DNA of 64,000 bases from NCBI GenBank assembly GCA_027405735.1, contig JAPEHQ010000011.1, forward strand, positions 1,736,001-1,800,000. The letters run 5' to 3'. Positions 11,340 through 22,743 of the stretch are shown piece by piece (the stretch's first letter is position 1; each line of letters starts with the position of its first letter). This DNA comes from Mucor racemosus. Its lineage: Eukaryota > Mucoromycota > Mucoromycetes > Mucorales > Mucoraceae. The notes under the pieces were generated by a model. That model saw only the letters and a list, made by a program, of their open reading frames with translations, was not told the origin of the DNA and ran no database searches. A program made the position numbers and the translations under genes.

Positions 11340-12530
11340 GCTTAAAACCTATCATAACGGGGTTCCAAAATTGGTTTGAAAAAATAAACGAAAAATGGTC
11401 CAAAAAAACAAAATTGTTAAATGCTCATGAACTGCAAAGTAAGCCAACCTAGAGTATTAAATGACTTTTGTACAGTTTTAAATTCTAAATTCACCTAAAT
11501 AAAATTCAAAAAAATGTTACACGTAAAATTTTGTGTAAAATGCAATTGAAATTTTGGAGGTTTTTTGAAGATACAGAACACTTTTTATAAGTATATTCAA
11601 AATATAATAAACGGCAATGATGCGCAAAAACATTATCTATCGATCGAGCTATTACTTAACTTTTTAGCTACATTTTTCGTAGAGAAAACAAGATTTTTGT
11701 CCAAATTTTTTCAGTTTCAGAATTTGGGATGAGGGTATACAAGGGGAAAATGGACGCCAGAAATGGAGGAACCTTTTTGTACACATTTTTGAGGATATCT
11801 CCACGAAAAATCAATATTTTGAAAAACATTAAACTGAGTCTGAGAGAGCTCAACAAGCTGGATGACATGAATGCAAAAAAAATGTTGCTCAATTTAACCA
11901 ATATTTTGAAACCTACTATAGAAATGTCAAAAAAATGAAAAAAAATAAAAATGCTCAGAATTTTTTTGTATTAAATATGTTATAGAGCGCTTTAAAACAA
12001 GTACATTTTATTATTAAAAATTGTTAGTATAACTTAATCTTTTCTGGAGATATGAAGGCTCAAAGTTTTCAATCCATCAGCAGTAAAATATGCGTAAAAA
12101 ATCTGAAACATTAGCACTGAAAAAGGTATACCAACTGTAAAAAATAGGATATTTCCGGATACTCATTTTTAGATTAAAGTTGAACATCGCAGGTGCATTG
12201 GAGTATAATTTTTTCTTGGTATTATTTAGTGAAAAAAAAAGATAAATAAGGATGAAAATTTGGACCTCATTTTAAGGGAAAAGTAGTGAATTTTGTCTCT
12301 TTGCGAGACTTTTGTAAAATATAGAATAAAGTTAGGAATAGTCGGCGTAATGTGACCAATTCATATCTGTTTAGCAGTGTCTAAGCGTCTAAGGTATGTT
12401 CTAAAAAGTGTTTAGTACATATGAGGCTAGCTATAAAAAAGAGGACACATTTCGATTTTGAAGATTGAAAACTATGAACATTCAATGTTTTGAAAATTCA
12501 AATTTCGCTCGACCAGAGACCCACAAAAAA
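11340..12530 (-). repeat. Repeat E, copy 1
   Basis: About 1.2 kb, inverted relative to the copies at 20803 and 34650. Diagnostic pieces are TCAAAGTTTTCAATCC near 12060, GGATATTTCCGGATACTCAT near 12150 and the CATGAACTGCAAAGTAAGCC segment near 11430. Short ORFs of 69-77 codons on both strands recur at the same place in every copy and are probably by-products of the repeat rather than genes. Confidence 0.8.
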
Positions 12531-13372
12531 AAAATGCAAAATCATCTTTAACCTATGGATTGTAACGTATTCAGAATAAATCAGGCCGTTAACAAAGTTT
12601 GTTGACTACAGAGTGTTACTTTTATCAAACTAGATGCAATTTTATATTATTTTTTATTATTAGATGTTCAGTAAAGGAGCACACTCAATACCAAAAGACC
12701 CTTAATTATTTTATGTCTAGTATTAATGAGATGACAAATTTTAGAAAAAAAAAAAAGAAAAGAATATTGTTCACAACAGAGAAAAGAAAACAAATGATCA
12801 CTCATGTTACGATAATGTATTACCAATAGGATACAAACTTATGCCTCACAAAATGTTAAAATTCCATAAAAATGCCATATCATTTATTATTTGCATATAT
12901 AAACTTTTGGTAGATGAGAACAAAATCAAAAAATCTGATCATCACATAAGCAAAATCAAATGAGGAAAAAGCTTATTATTAGAAAATGAAAAATAAGGGT
13001 TCCTTTTCAATGTTTGTTTGGACAGTGTTAATGCTTAGCCGCTTTTCATGTATTTTGTCCCCAACGATGCACATGTACCACTATTCTTACAATAGTTGAC
13101 TCATTTTATTAAAGCGATTAATATTAATCATTTTCTCACACATTGTAAAATTGTATGTAAGCAGTTTATTGTACCACCTTTAAATTAGCAAGATAGAATA
13201 GATGAGATTTCTGTCATTGGTAATAAAAAGTAAATATTCTTGATCCATACAAAGCTATGTCTTACAGAAAGAACCCTGGATATCACCCTTTTTTTCCCTT
13301 GTAAAGTCGCACAACTCTTACTAACCTATTCATTCTTCTCGAACCCTTCTCTCTCTCTCTTTTTTTTAGAAG
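12531..13372. other. Intergenic, upstream of transporter gene
   Basis: AT-rich sequence with homopolymer runs and a CT-rich tract at about 13345-13367. Nothing coding was recognised. The distal half probably carries the promoter of the downstream transporter. Confidence 0.5.
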
Positions 13373-13380
13373 TATAAATA
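13373..13380 (+). promoter_or_regulatory. TATA box of UNC93-like gene
   Basis: TATAAATA lies about 90 bases before the ATG at 13467 and just after a CT-rich tract. The spacing fits a transcription start near 13400-13410. Confidence 0.5.
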
Positions 13381-13466
13381 TCTACAGATCATAAATATAA
13401 GTTTCGTTTTTTTTTTGTTTTGTTTATAATATTATCAACTTAAATAGTTTATTTATACATCAAAAA

Positions 13467-15003
13467 ATGGGTCTTATTCGATATAATAGCCCCGTCTTTC
13501 AAGTCTTTATTGTCGGCATGATTTGTTTCTGTTGCCCAGGCATGTATAATGCCCTTTCGGGAATTGGTGGTCAAGGTCAATCTTCTACAAAGGCTGCTGC
13601 TGATGGCGGTACTGCATTATCTGTAATGTTTACCGTTTGCTCTTTAATTGGTGCTCCAGTGTAAGTGCCTACCTATACACAATTTAGTAGTGAAATCATA
13701 AATGTTAACACGCTCTACTTATTCAGTTACAATATTTTTGGTCACCGTGTTCTTATTCCTGCTGCCCTCACTTATGTTCTTTACGTTGGTTCTTTTCTTT
13801 CTAAATCAAATGAATTTACTATTGCTGCTGGTGTTATTCTTGGTGTTGGTGCAGGTTTCTTGTGGACAGCACAAGCTGGTATTATGATGTCTTATCCTTC
13901 TGAGCAAGATAAGGGTAAGGCTTTCTCACTTTTCTGGATGGTCTTTAATTTGTAAGCACTGATAAATTTATAGCTAATATGTTTATCTAATTTTGCTAAA
14001 TAGAGGCGCTACTTTGGGTGCTGCTATTCCTTTGGGTAATGAATGGAACTCTGGTGCTAAATCTGAAGTCAAGATTTCCACTTATATTGCTTTTATGGTT
14101 ATTATGACTTTTGGTGCCATGTTGACTCTTGCGTTACTCCCCTCTAGTAAAGTTATCCGTTCTGATGGAACACCTGTATCACTTCACAAATTCTCAAACT
14201 GGAAACGTGAGGCCATTGAAGTATTAAAGCTCTTCAAGGATTGGCGTATGCTTGTCTTGATCCCCCTTTTTGCTGGTTCAAATTGGTTTTATGCATATCA
14301 ATTCAATGTATATAATTCACCTGGCTTCATGTCTATCCGTGCTCGTGCTCTTAACAATTTGTTGTACTGGTCATTCCAAATTATTGGTGCTGGTTTATTC
14401 GGTTGGTTTTTAGATGCTGGCAAGCTTGGTACTCGTAGACAACGTGCTATTTACGGTAATTTAATGACCCTTGTTATTATTGTTGCCCTCTGGATTGGTG
14501 CTGTTGTAATTCAAGGTAGATTTACCAGGGATTCCGTCAAAGAGCCTGGATATATCAAGGTTGATGTCTTTGATCCCACTTATCCTGGTTTAGTTATTGA
14601 ATATGCACTCTTTGGTTTGATTGATGCTGTTTATCAAGGTTTCATCTACTGGTTGATGGGTACTATGACTAATGATACTGAACGTGCTGCTCGTTATGGT
14701 GGTTTCTACAAGACCATTCAAAATGCCGCATATGCCATTGCTAATCAGCTCGAAGCACAAGAAGTAGCTTATATGACACAGCTTATTATTGTATTTGCTC
14801 TTAATGTAGTCGGTCTTATTTTATCTCTTATTGTCTCATGGACTGTTCCTAATGTTACAGTTGAAACTGTCGATAATCTTACTGATGGTCTTGCTGTTGG
14901 CACATTGGTTGGTGGACAACTTGAACATGATGATTCCAAAGGAAGCATTAACTTAAATGAGAGAATTTCAAATAATCAAACTGAAAAGACTGAACAAGTC
15001 TAA
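13467..15003 (+). CDS. UNC93-like major facilitator membrane protein
   Basis: Three exons (13467-13660, 13727-13951, 14004-15003) encode 472 aa; the introns are 66 and 52 nt with GTAAG donors. The N terminus has the family pattern, an NSPVFQVFIVGMICFCCPGM segment followed by YNALSGIGGQGQ. About eleven hydrophobic segments follow, with WTAQAGIMMSYP after the fourth and a long hydrophilic loop in mid-protein, as in the fungal UNC93-like branch of the major facilitator superfamily. The C-terminal tail is hydrophilic. The protein probably sits in the plasma or an internal membrane; its substrate is unknown. Codon use is strongly biased (GGT, GCT, ATT), suggesting good expression. The frame runs cleanly through both junctions, so this is confidently a functional gene. 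Confidence 0.93.
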
Positions 15004-15611
15004 ACATATTACCATAACACATTACTATAATTCCGTAATATTACAATCAAATAACTAAATTTAATCAACATCTATTACAATTTTTTTTTATAATATTAAA
15101 TATCTTGACTTTCTAGTCCAAACAAGACTAATAATAGATACTGTTTTGATATAGTTTACAATGCATTTTGTGGCGTAATTTTGCCATCATCCATATTTGG
15201 TAAATTTGCCTGAAAAGCAAAACATTCATGATGTATGCTACTAAAAATCTTAAATAACAAATCCCTCTCATTGTATAAAAAATTACTAGTATGCTCAAAA
15301 AAAGACCTAAAAGTGCATATGATATTTGAAATGTACAGATATATGCCCCTATTTGATTCGTTTTTCATGAAATAAAAAACACGGTTCTAATATCGATATG
15401 CTTGAAATTTGATACAATATACTTTTTTTTGTTTATACTATATGGACATTCGAAAATAAATCCTCTAAAAGGACTGACACAACTGCAAGCTCACGTGTAA
15501 TCAACAATAATGACCAAAGGAAACTGAGCTTAAAGAAACCATAATATTATATAATGGCTTTTGATTGTATACATAACTGAACTTTTTTTTTTTTTTTTAA
15601 TAAATATAAAC

Positions 15612-16999
15612 ATGGACACTAATTACAAAGAACAGTTGGCTTGGTACGAGAGTACAGTCAAACCATATGCCGTTACACCCATTGCAACTAAAACAAGGGT
15701 TTGGCACGCTTCTGCTGCGAAATCTCCCCAACCTTTCGATTTGGTGGGAAAAAGCTCTAAAAGTAAGTTTGTATTCAATACTGCATACACGTATGTATGC
15801 ATAATTTACTATATTTCATAGATTTTCAAGAAAATATTGATTCAAAAAGGAAGAGTAATATCCAAGATAGGGAAGAGGTTTTAATTTGGAAAACAATGGA
15901 GGCAGATATCATGAATCTATCAGACGAAGACAACTTTTCTTCTTTACTTGAGTTTGAAACTAGCTTTGACAAAGAGGAAGGACTGCAAAAGCCTAATCAA
16001 AAAGATGGTATCAGTGATTATAATCAGGAACCGATTGCCATTGACTCGGTAGCTGAGGTATTAAAAAAATTCAATTTGTGTGATCTGATACTAATATATA
16101 TATATATATATATATTTGCATGAATAGCTTCGAATTAGGTATAGTGTTTTGAAAAGGTTATTTGGGCATACTTAACATTGATTGATCATAGGTCACCTGT
16201 AATACGTACCATGAGCGAAGACACAGTGTACTTTGATGCCAGCAATGATTGGGAAAGCGAAATTAGTTTCCCAATGTCAATAGAATCTGATAATAGTAGC
16301 AAGGCATCCTCCTCCATCGTAACCATCATTCCACAACATCAGTTAATTGAAGAGCGACTTGGATTATTCAACCAGAAAGCATTTATTGCTAACCAACTCG
16401 AGTCAATATATGCCGATATAAAAAATCAAGACATTCTGCTTATTATGCCATCTGGTCCAGCACGAGATATGTGTTATTTGTTGCCGTTGACTTTGCAACA
16501 GCCAGCGAATCTTATAACAATTGTTATAGTACCATCACATGGAGTTTTGCTCGAAAAAAATACAAATCCATTCTACAACTCACAATATATCCAAGCTTCA
16601 TTTATAACAAGACTTAGAGGATCTAGAAGAAATTGGCTATCTTCATTGAAACTTGGGCAAACGATCCTTGGTACTCAACAAAGAAATGACATGAAACCAA
16701 CTGTTTACCTAATGACGTTTGATGATTTTACGAAATGCAAAACAGACTTGCAGCAACTATACAAAGATAAGCGTATTGCAAGACTAATTTTAGAAGATGC
16801 CCATTGCCTTTCACAATGGGGCTCGGATTTTCACTTTGGATACCTCAAATTAGCAGAAAAGTTACGACGGTTATTTCCAGATACCCCCATTACAGCATTA
16901 ACGGCTATTCCTAATGAAAGAGTTCATATTGATATCATGAACAATTTGCAGCTACAGCGTACCACGACTCAAGTGTTTAAAAGAAGTATTCTACTATGA
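15612..16999 (+). CDS. RecQ-like protein with degenerate helicase motifs
   Basis: Proposed exons 15612-15762, 15822-16057, 16128-16138 and 16192-16999 give 401 aa. The N-terminal 180 residues are acidic and unstructured. Residues from about 185 align by eye with the first RecA-like lobe of RecQ helicases: the FNQKAFIANQLESIYA zero-motif, a Walker A position reading MPSGPARDMCY (RecQ: PTGGGKS.CY), IVIVPSHGVLLE for motif Ia, and LEDAHCLSQWGSDFHFGY for the DEAH and aromatic loop. The Walker A lysine is lost and DEAH has become EDAH. The protein ends after TALTAIPNERV, with no second lobe, zinc domain or HRDC. ATP hydrolysis and unwinding seem unlikely. The CLSQWG loop is well kept, so a binding role is possible, but a decaying gene cannot be excluded. 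From 15004 to 15611 I see only AT-rich sequence. Confidence 0.7.
16128..16138 (+). other. 11-nt microexon in the RecQ-like gene
   Basis: CTTCGAATTAG lies between an upstream intron (16058-16127, with ATACTAAT branch-like sequence and a TA repeat) and a downstream one (16139-16191, with CTTAAC). A single intron from 16058 to 16191 would join the exons out of frame. Including these 11 bases restores the frame (Leu-Arg-Ile-Arg), which is the evidence for the exon. Confidence 0.55.
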
Positions 17000-17269
17000 T
17001 ATATGCGGCATTAATTACAGAAAATTGAGTGATTGACATGCGCCAATTTGATTGGAAATTGCAGTTGAGTAACCATGTGTTTATATAAAATAAAAATGAG
17101 AAAAAGGAGTCTACAGACAAAGATATGGTGTTTACATGCATGCCCTCAAATGTGCGTCTCCTTGTTGTATTCACATCGCCTTTTGACATGATATGATTTG
17201 TATGTATTTAATAGTCTAAATTCAAATGCGTGGTACAATTTTGCTTTGTTGGTTAATCCTTACTCCGTG

Positions 17270-17277
17270 TATAAATA
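17270..17277 (+). promoter_or_regulatory. TATA box of antizyme gene
   Basis: TATAAATA with C/T-rich sequence downstream, about 520 bases before the antizyme ATG at 17788. This implies a long 5' leader that contains an intron and an upstream reading frame. From 17000 to 17269 nothing else was recognised. Confidence 0.45.
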
Positions 17278-17568
17278 ACTCTATGAAAAAATTTCTCACC
17301 CGACTTCGCTTCTTCTTCTTCTTTCAATATATCTCTTTTGCAATCACCCCAGAAAAAAACACCTATTTTTTTCATAAACTAGCAAAAGAAAAAGATTAGC
17401 TATCGCAGAACTCTTTCTTTCTCGACCCCAAAGACCAAGTTATATATAAATCATAATAAAAAAAAAAGCTTTAATACTTTTTTTAAACTTTTTTTTATTG
17501 TTCATCGCATTTTTAAACCCTTGACCCTCCCCTTTTCATATTTCTGTTTGTTTTAGGTGTTTTTACAG

Positions 17569-17627
17569 GTAAAATAGTGCTTGAAACATATAATAGCAGT
17601 AAATACTAACATACATGTATTCTACAG
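17569..17627 (+). other. Predicted 5'-leader intron of antizyme gene
   Basis: GTAAAA donor, a perfect TACTAAC branch site at 17604-17610 and a TACAG acceptor, 59 nt in all. The only ATG in this part of the leader (17615) is inside it, so splicing would remove the start codon of the upstream frame at 17615-17791. Confidence 0.6.
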
Positions 17628-17791
17628 CGAAACACCTACAAGGAAATAGAGTAACAGCACTGGATAAGCACACAGTAATCCTTCTTTACGCTTCAAGCAC
17701 CATCTTTTCCAAGGCCACCAAAGAAAAGAATATAATACCTTCTAGTAATAGTAATAGTAATAGTAATCAGTTTAGTATCTTGAGTCCATGA
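17615..17791 (+). other. Upstream reading frame overlapping the antizyme ATG
   Basis: 58 sense codons from ATG 17615, ending at TGA 17789-17791. This stop overlaps the antizyme ATG at 17788 as ATGA. In position and length it resembles the first ORF of antizyme genes, which is normally joined to the second by +1 frameshifting at a UGA. Here a +1 shift at CCA-TGA would enter a third frame that closes at TAA 17868-17870. The main frame is reached only by a -1 or +2 change. It may be a regulatory upstream ORF made only from intron-retaining mRNA, or chance. Confidence 0.35.
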
Positions 17792-18492
17792 TTATCGCAA
17801 GTCCAGCAAAAAAGGAAATATCGATTCCTCTACAACCCATGACATCAGTTTCTTCTACCACTACCAATAACAATAACAATAACAATAGTAACAATACAAA
17901 AATAAATGTAGAAGAAGCTGCTGTCGATCTTGTCACTATAAATGGCCGCAATGGTAAGTCTTTTCTTTTGTTATAGTGATTGTTTGGAAATGACTCATGT
18001 ATTCATTTTGTGATAGGCCAAAGTGACTATATTGTTCAAGTATTTGGTCAAACCAGTGTATTCCATTCTCAAGTCGAAGAGACTTTAAGTATCAAGACAA
18101 CTAGAGCAGGATTTTCCGAGATAAGAACTCTTTCTTGTGAAGCATTCATTCATAATGATACTGTTTTTCTTAGCTCTCCTTTTGTTGGTCAAAATGCTGG
18201 TTTATTAAATTGGGCAGACGGCGAATTTCAATCATGGTAATTATTAGGGTATCATTTTTTTGCAAGTAGATTTGGGTTTATTAAATCGTCTTTTTGTAGT
18301 ATCACTCATTTGATTGAGCTTGCCGAGGAAAAAACCGGATGTAGCGCCTTGGTTGTATCTATTGATCGAAATAATTACAAGGATACATTGAGTACCATGT
18401 TGCGTGCTTTTATGTATCTTGGATTTGAAATGATTGATCCTGCAATTTATGGCCAAGAAACAGGTTATGTTCTTGTTGGGTATGAACTTTAA
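17788..18492 (+). CDS. Ornithine decarboxylase antizyme
   Basis: Binds ornithine decarboxylase monomers and sends them to the proteasome, lowering polyamine synthesis; it acts in the cytosol. Exons 17788-17953, 18017-18236 and 18300-18492 (two 63-nt introns) give 192 aa in one frame. The first 50 residues are low-complexity with an Asn run. The antizyme fold follows: strands around SDYIVQVFGQ and DTVFLSSPFVG, helix ITHLIELAEEKTGCSALVVS, and the C-terminal hallmark LRAFMYLGFEMIDP...GYVLVGYEL. Antizyme genes normally need a +1 ribosomal frameshift to make this domain. Here an ATG opens the complete domain frame directly, and it is the first ATG of the mRNA if the leader intron is spliced. The start is therefore uncertain although the family is clear. 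The 3' side has C and T homopolymer runs. Confidence 0.85.
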
Positions 18493-18948
18493 GTCCCCCC
18501 CCCCTCCCCTCCCCCTTTTTTTTTTCCCTTTTTTTTTATACACATTTTATATTATATCTTTCTCTTACTCACACACTCACAATAAATAAATAAATAAAAA
18601 TATATTCTCTCACACATGCACGTATTTGATTTAGTTCATGTCAAACTTTATAATGGTGTAAATGTACAACAACATCTTGAACTAAAGTTGTACAAATGTT
18701 GGTAGGAAACGTAAGGAAATTCGGCTATTGGTGGAGATAAAACCCTAGATGGAAATTATTTCATGCTTCTTTTTTTTACATGAATAAAATCAAACGAACC
18801 TATCATCAATTGCAGGTGGACCCTTCATTTGCATTATAAAATGATATTATAGAATATGTTTCACTCTATATTTTTAAACTATTTTAACGTCCTTTTGATT
18901 CACATTATGATAACCGAATTTTTTTTTTTTTTCTGTGATCTGAGAGGG

Positions 18949-18956
18949 TATATAAA
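18949..18956 (+). promoter_or_regulatory. TATA box of secreted-protein gene
   Basis: TATATAAA lies 65 bases before the ATG at 19021, with a T-rich tract just upstream. The spacing is good for a start near 18980-18990. The 18493-18948 interval holds the antizyme 3' region and AT-rich DNA without other genes. Confidence 0.65.
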
Positions 18957-19020
18957 CCCCAATGTAAAGTAGCATTTCTTTCCAATCCATATCTTTTACA
19001 CAATCAAGAATCCCTTAAAC

Positions 19021-19537
19021 ATGAAGCTTCAATTACTTTTGACCATCACATTTGCCTTACTCTGTTCCGTTGTGACATCTTTAAATATTCCATATAATGA
19101 TATGGATGATTTCGAAATCGCAAAGCTCTATGTTGCTGAATTAAATAGTGCTCCACCAGTCTCTGATAACAGCCAAGGGCGTAAGTTATATCACATTTGC
19201 CTCAATGTGAAGCACAATTTAAACTAAACTCCATTCTTCCTTTTTAATAGAAATCACATTTCCTACCCCTAATACCACTTGGTACGTCGGTGAAAGAGTC
19301 AATGTTACATTCAGTGAAGGCGTTCCTGATGAAACTGTTTCCATTTTCTTCTTTAACAAGACTGACACTTTAGCAGGCGGCCCAATGAACCAAACAAGCT
19401 TCCCTTTTGTTGTCCCCCCATCCGCTGTTAGTGTTCCCGAAACTAGTACTTCCCTTTTGTTGGCTGTCAGACGTCAAAACAGATATTTACAAACTGTTGA
19501 TTCTGTGGTTGTACATGTACTTGCTCATGCTCCTTAA
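19021..19537 (+). CDS. Small secreted protein, Kre9/Knh1-like domain
   Basis: Two exons (19021-19180, 19251-19537; 70-nt intron with GTAAGT donor) encode 148 aa. Residues 1-20 are a clear signal peptide (MKLQLLLTITFALLCSVVTS). The mature part starts with a short acidic stretch and then a compact beta-type domain beginning QITFPTPNTTWYVGERVNVT. This pattern (I..P....W..GE...VTF) is seen in the N-terminal domain of yeast Kre9/Knh1-like and related fungal wall proteins. N-glycosylation sequons NTT, NVT, NKT and NQT are present. There is no GPI-anchor tail or Ser/Thr-rich stalk, unlike many relatives, so it is probably released or wall-associated. The exact role, perhaps in beta-glucan assembly, is inferred only from the domain. 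Confidence 0.75.
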
Positions 19538-20802
19538 TTATTTCTTTTTATTTTTACCTTGTACTATATAATTACTACTTTTCTAACTTAATAAAAATAT
19601 TATTTTTTATCAAATAATTTGAAATTTGGCAAATCGAAACTTGCAGGCTGAATATTGGGAGAATTATGAAACTAAAAGGATAAATTGATTTGGCAGAAAT
19701 TTCTGATCAAATGTAACCTATATATAATAGGCCATGTTTCTGCGTTTTTTTTTTTTTGACCCCCTTCCTAAACATGATATATCGTTAGAGTAACATCATT
19801 ACAAACTAACTCAATTATATTCGGTTGATATTAAAAGATAATACGGTTTTATTATGTGTGCTGCGTGCTACGGTGTCCGAGTTAGAACATTTGCATATAT
19901 TGTAAGGGGGTAGTTTATCAAAGGTAAAATTAAAATGAAACATAAGAAAACTTTGTTCCTCTGGGAAATATAGCTCATAGCGTTATTTTTCACCCAAGGG
20001 AAAAAGAAAAAGTTTTCCAACTATTAGGATATTTATTAAGGTTATACATAATGATCAATAGAAATTCTAGCAAAAAGGGAATATATTTGACACCATATCA
20101 TTATAAATCTTTGACCTATCGCTGAAGCAACTTTAAACAGCTTCTACAGATTTCTAATAGGTTTCATTGTAGATGTCTACAAACATGTTTCCTAAATAAA
20201 TAAGCTAGTGCGTTGACTGCAAGATATAACGGTAATGAAGACGATAATGTCTCGATGAGTAGTGATACAATTACTTTCTACACTTTACTTGATATCACTT
20301 TTATTCTGGGCATTTATTCTTATCCAATGTGCTGAAGATATAGATATATACTATGTATTACATACTAAACATTGCAGATGTACATATGTAAAAAGTTTAC
20401 ACTGAAAATTACTATTGCATGTTGGGAGTCTTCAAAGAGTGAAGTACATAAGTTGGGTTCGATTATATCCCTACTCTACATATAACCAAGACATGAACAT
20501 ATGTTGTCATTATATCGGTAGATGCGGAATTGATTTTCAAATATTCTCACCCTGTTTTTGAGAAAAAGTTTCAGATAAATATTTCGTATACTCTCACAAA
20601 AACAATTATTTCCTAATGAAATTACAACAAAGAAATAGGGTCAATCGATATCTATTTAATGACGCTTCAGAATTTAATTTCGAATCACAGGTTCCTTTTT
20701 TATTAAATGCCCAAGAAACTCAGGCCGAAACTCATAAATAAAATAAGGAAAAATGACAGAATAACCGACGATAACAGTGAAAGCTGATGTGATAGCTTCA
20801 TA
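19538..20802. other. Intergenic, no gene seen
   Basis: AT-rich region after the secreted-protein gene; AATAAAAATAT just after the stop probably supports polyadenylation. No ORF above background, no tRNA-like fold and no tandem repeat stood out. The last 100 bases blend into repeat E. Confidence 0.5.
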
Positions 20803-21945
20803 ATAAATGCTTTTTAGGACATATCTTAGGCACTACTAAACAGATATGAATTGGTCGCATTATGCTACCTATCCCTAAATTTATTTTATATCTCACAAAA
20901 GACTCAAAAACGCGTAAAATTCACTGCTTTTTCCTTGAAAACTGGGTCTCACTTTTCATCCCTGCTCTACTTTTTTTTTCACTAAATAACACCAAGAAAA
21001 AATTATATGCCAATGTACCTGAGATGTTCAGCTTTAATCCAAAAATAAGTATCCGGAAATATCCTACTTTTTGCAGTTGGTATTAATTTTTGAGTGCTAA
21101 GGTTTCAGATTTTTTACGCGTATTTCACTGCTAATGAATTGAAAACTTTGAGGCTTCATATCTCCAGAAAAAATTAAGCTATACTACAACTTTCCAATAA
21201 TAAAATTTACTTGTTTTAAAGTGCTCTATAACATATTTTAATATAAAAAAATTCTGAGCACTTTATTTTTTTTTCATTTTTTTTGACATTTTTTGTAGTC
21301 GATTTTAAAATATTCATTAAATTGATCAGCTCTTTTTTTACATTTATGTCGTTTATTGCATTGAGCTCTCTCAAACCCAATTTAGTTCTTTTAAAAATAT
21401 TAATTTTTCGTGGAGATATTCTCAAAAATGTGTCCAAAGAGATACCTTCATCCCTAGCTTCCATTTTCCCCTTGTATACCCTTATCCCAAATTCTGAATT
21501 TGAAAAAAAAATTAACAAAAATCCCATTTTCTCTACCAAAAATGCAGATAAAAGGTTCCAAAATAGCTCAATCGATATATATTTTTGCTGTGCATAATTT
21601 CTGTTGCTTACATTTTAAATTTGTTTATAAAAATTAGTGGGTATCTTTAAAAAACCTCCAAAATTTCAATTGCATTTTATGCAAAATTTAATGTCAAACA
21701 TTTGTTTAAACTTTGTTTAACTAAATGCAGAATTTAAAACTCTACAAAAAGTGCTTACTACGCTAGTACAGTTTACTTTTCAGTTCATGAGCTACCAAAT
21801 GAATTTGTTTTTTTGAACCATTTTCTTGTCGATTTCACAACACATAACAAATTGATTTTGAAACCCCGTTATGATAGGTTTTAAGCTGTAAGATCAACAA
21901 TTATTTTGATTATCTCGACCAAAAAGCAATATTTTCTGCCAAAAC
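20803..21945 (+). repeat. Repeat E, copy 2
   Basis: Same order of landmarks as the arm copy at 34650-35880: the CAGATATGAATTGGTCGCAT segment, the CACTAAATAACACCAAGAAA segment, ATCCGGAAATATCCTAC and the TTTTTCGTGGAGATAT segment. The 104- and 107-codon frames on opposite strands lie wholly inside the repeat and recur broken in other copies, so I do not call them genes. Confidence 0.85.
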
Positions 21946-22065
21946 AAAAAAAGACAGATAAAGATGGCAATATAGTGGTACAAGCTCAAGCGAGCAATAA
22001 TTTAATAATGGCAGTGTTTGATATAATTTACTAATATCAAAACTTTATGCGTGATTCAAGGATTG

Positions 22066-22130
22066 TTGTCGAGCCCAGCTTATACCTTATACTAGTAAAT
22101 TTGGTTGGCAAAACCAGGCTCGACACCAAT
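22066..22130 (+). repeat. Short dispersed motif G, copy after repeat E
   Basis: Contains TGTCGAGCCCAGCTTATAC, then ACTAGTAAATTTGGTTGGC, then GGCTCGACACCAATACC. The two outer GTCGAG/CTCGAC pieces are partial inverted repeats of each other. It follows repeat E by about 120 bases, mirroring the arrangement at 11262-11340. From 22131 to 22743 only AT-rich DNA is seen. Confidence 0.65.
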
Positions 22131-22743
22131 ACCAAGTGATTCACCATACAGTGTATACAATATATTGTTATACATTATTCTGTGCACTTTATATTATGAA
22201 ATATTGTGCAAATTTCATAATACACACAGGCTCTTACGGATCAAAGTACTGTTTATACAGGTGTATCTGCTATGTATTTTACCGTACATGATTTCAGTTA
22301 GATGCATGTATCTCTGTCTTATTGAATGCTAAGCATATATTTAAGAAAAGGGACTACAACACGTTGTCTTTTGATATAAGAATAATACGCCGTGTTAGAA
22401 AGCACAAAGTCTCTAAAAATTTCATTAGATTGAATGCAGCACCTTTCTTAATAACCTTAAATACGCTTATTCGGACATTGGAGATATGTGCTACCATATA
22501 AAACGATGAAAATACCTATATAAGGATTTACTGTGGTAGACTTGGCATTCCCCAATTTAGCACCATTATATAATAAAGCATTGTGTCATGCAAATTCAAT
22601 TTAATAGTATTAAATAATATAACGTTCTACTGTACAAAGAAAAAAGAAAAAAATAAAGAAGGGGAGGGGGGCAATTTGAGAAATGAATTTGTTTTCAACG
22701 CATGTATTTACATAAATATATGATACATTTATTACATTTACAA

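Noticed and set aside
17786..17795. Canonical +1 antizyme shift at CCA-TGA-T
   Set aside because: A +1 shift here leads to a frame with a stop at 17868-17870 and not to the antizyme domain, so I do not claim a standard shift site.
21216..21597. Two overlapping ORFs of 104 and 107 codons on opposite strands
   Set aside because: They are inside repeat E, and the same frames are broken in the other copies.
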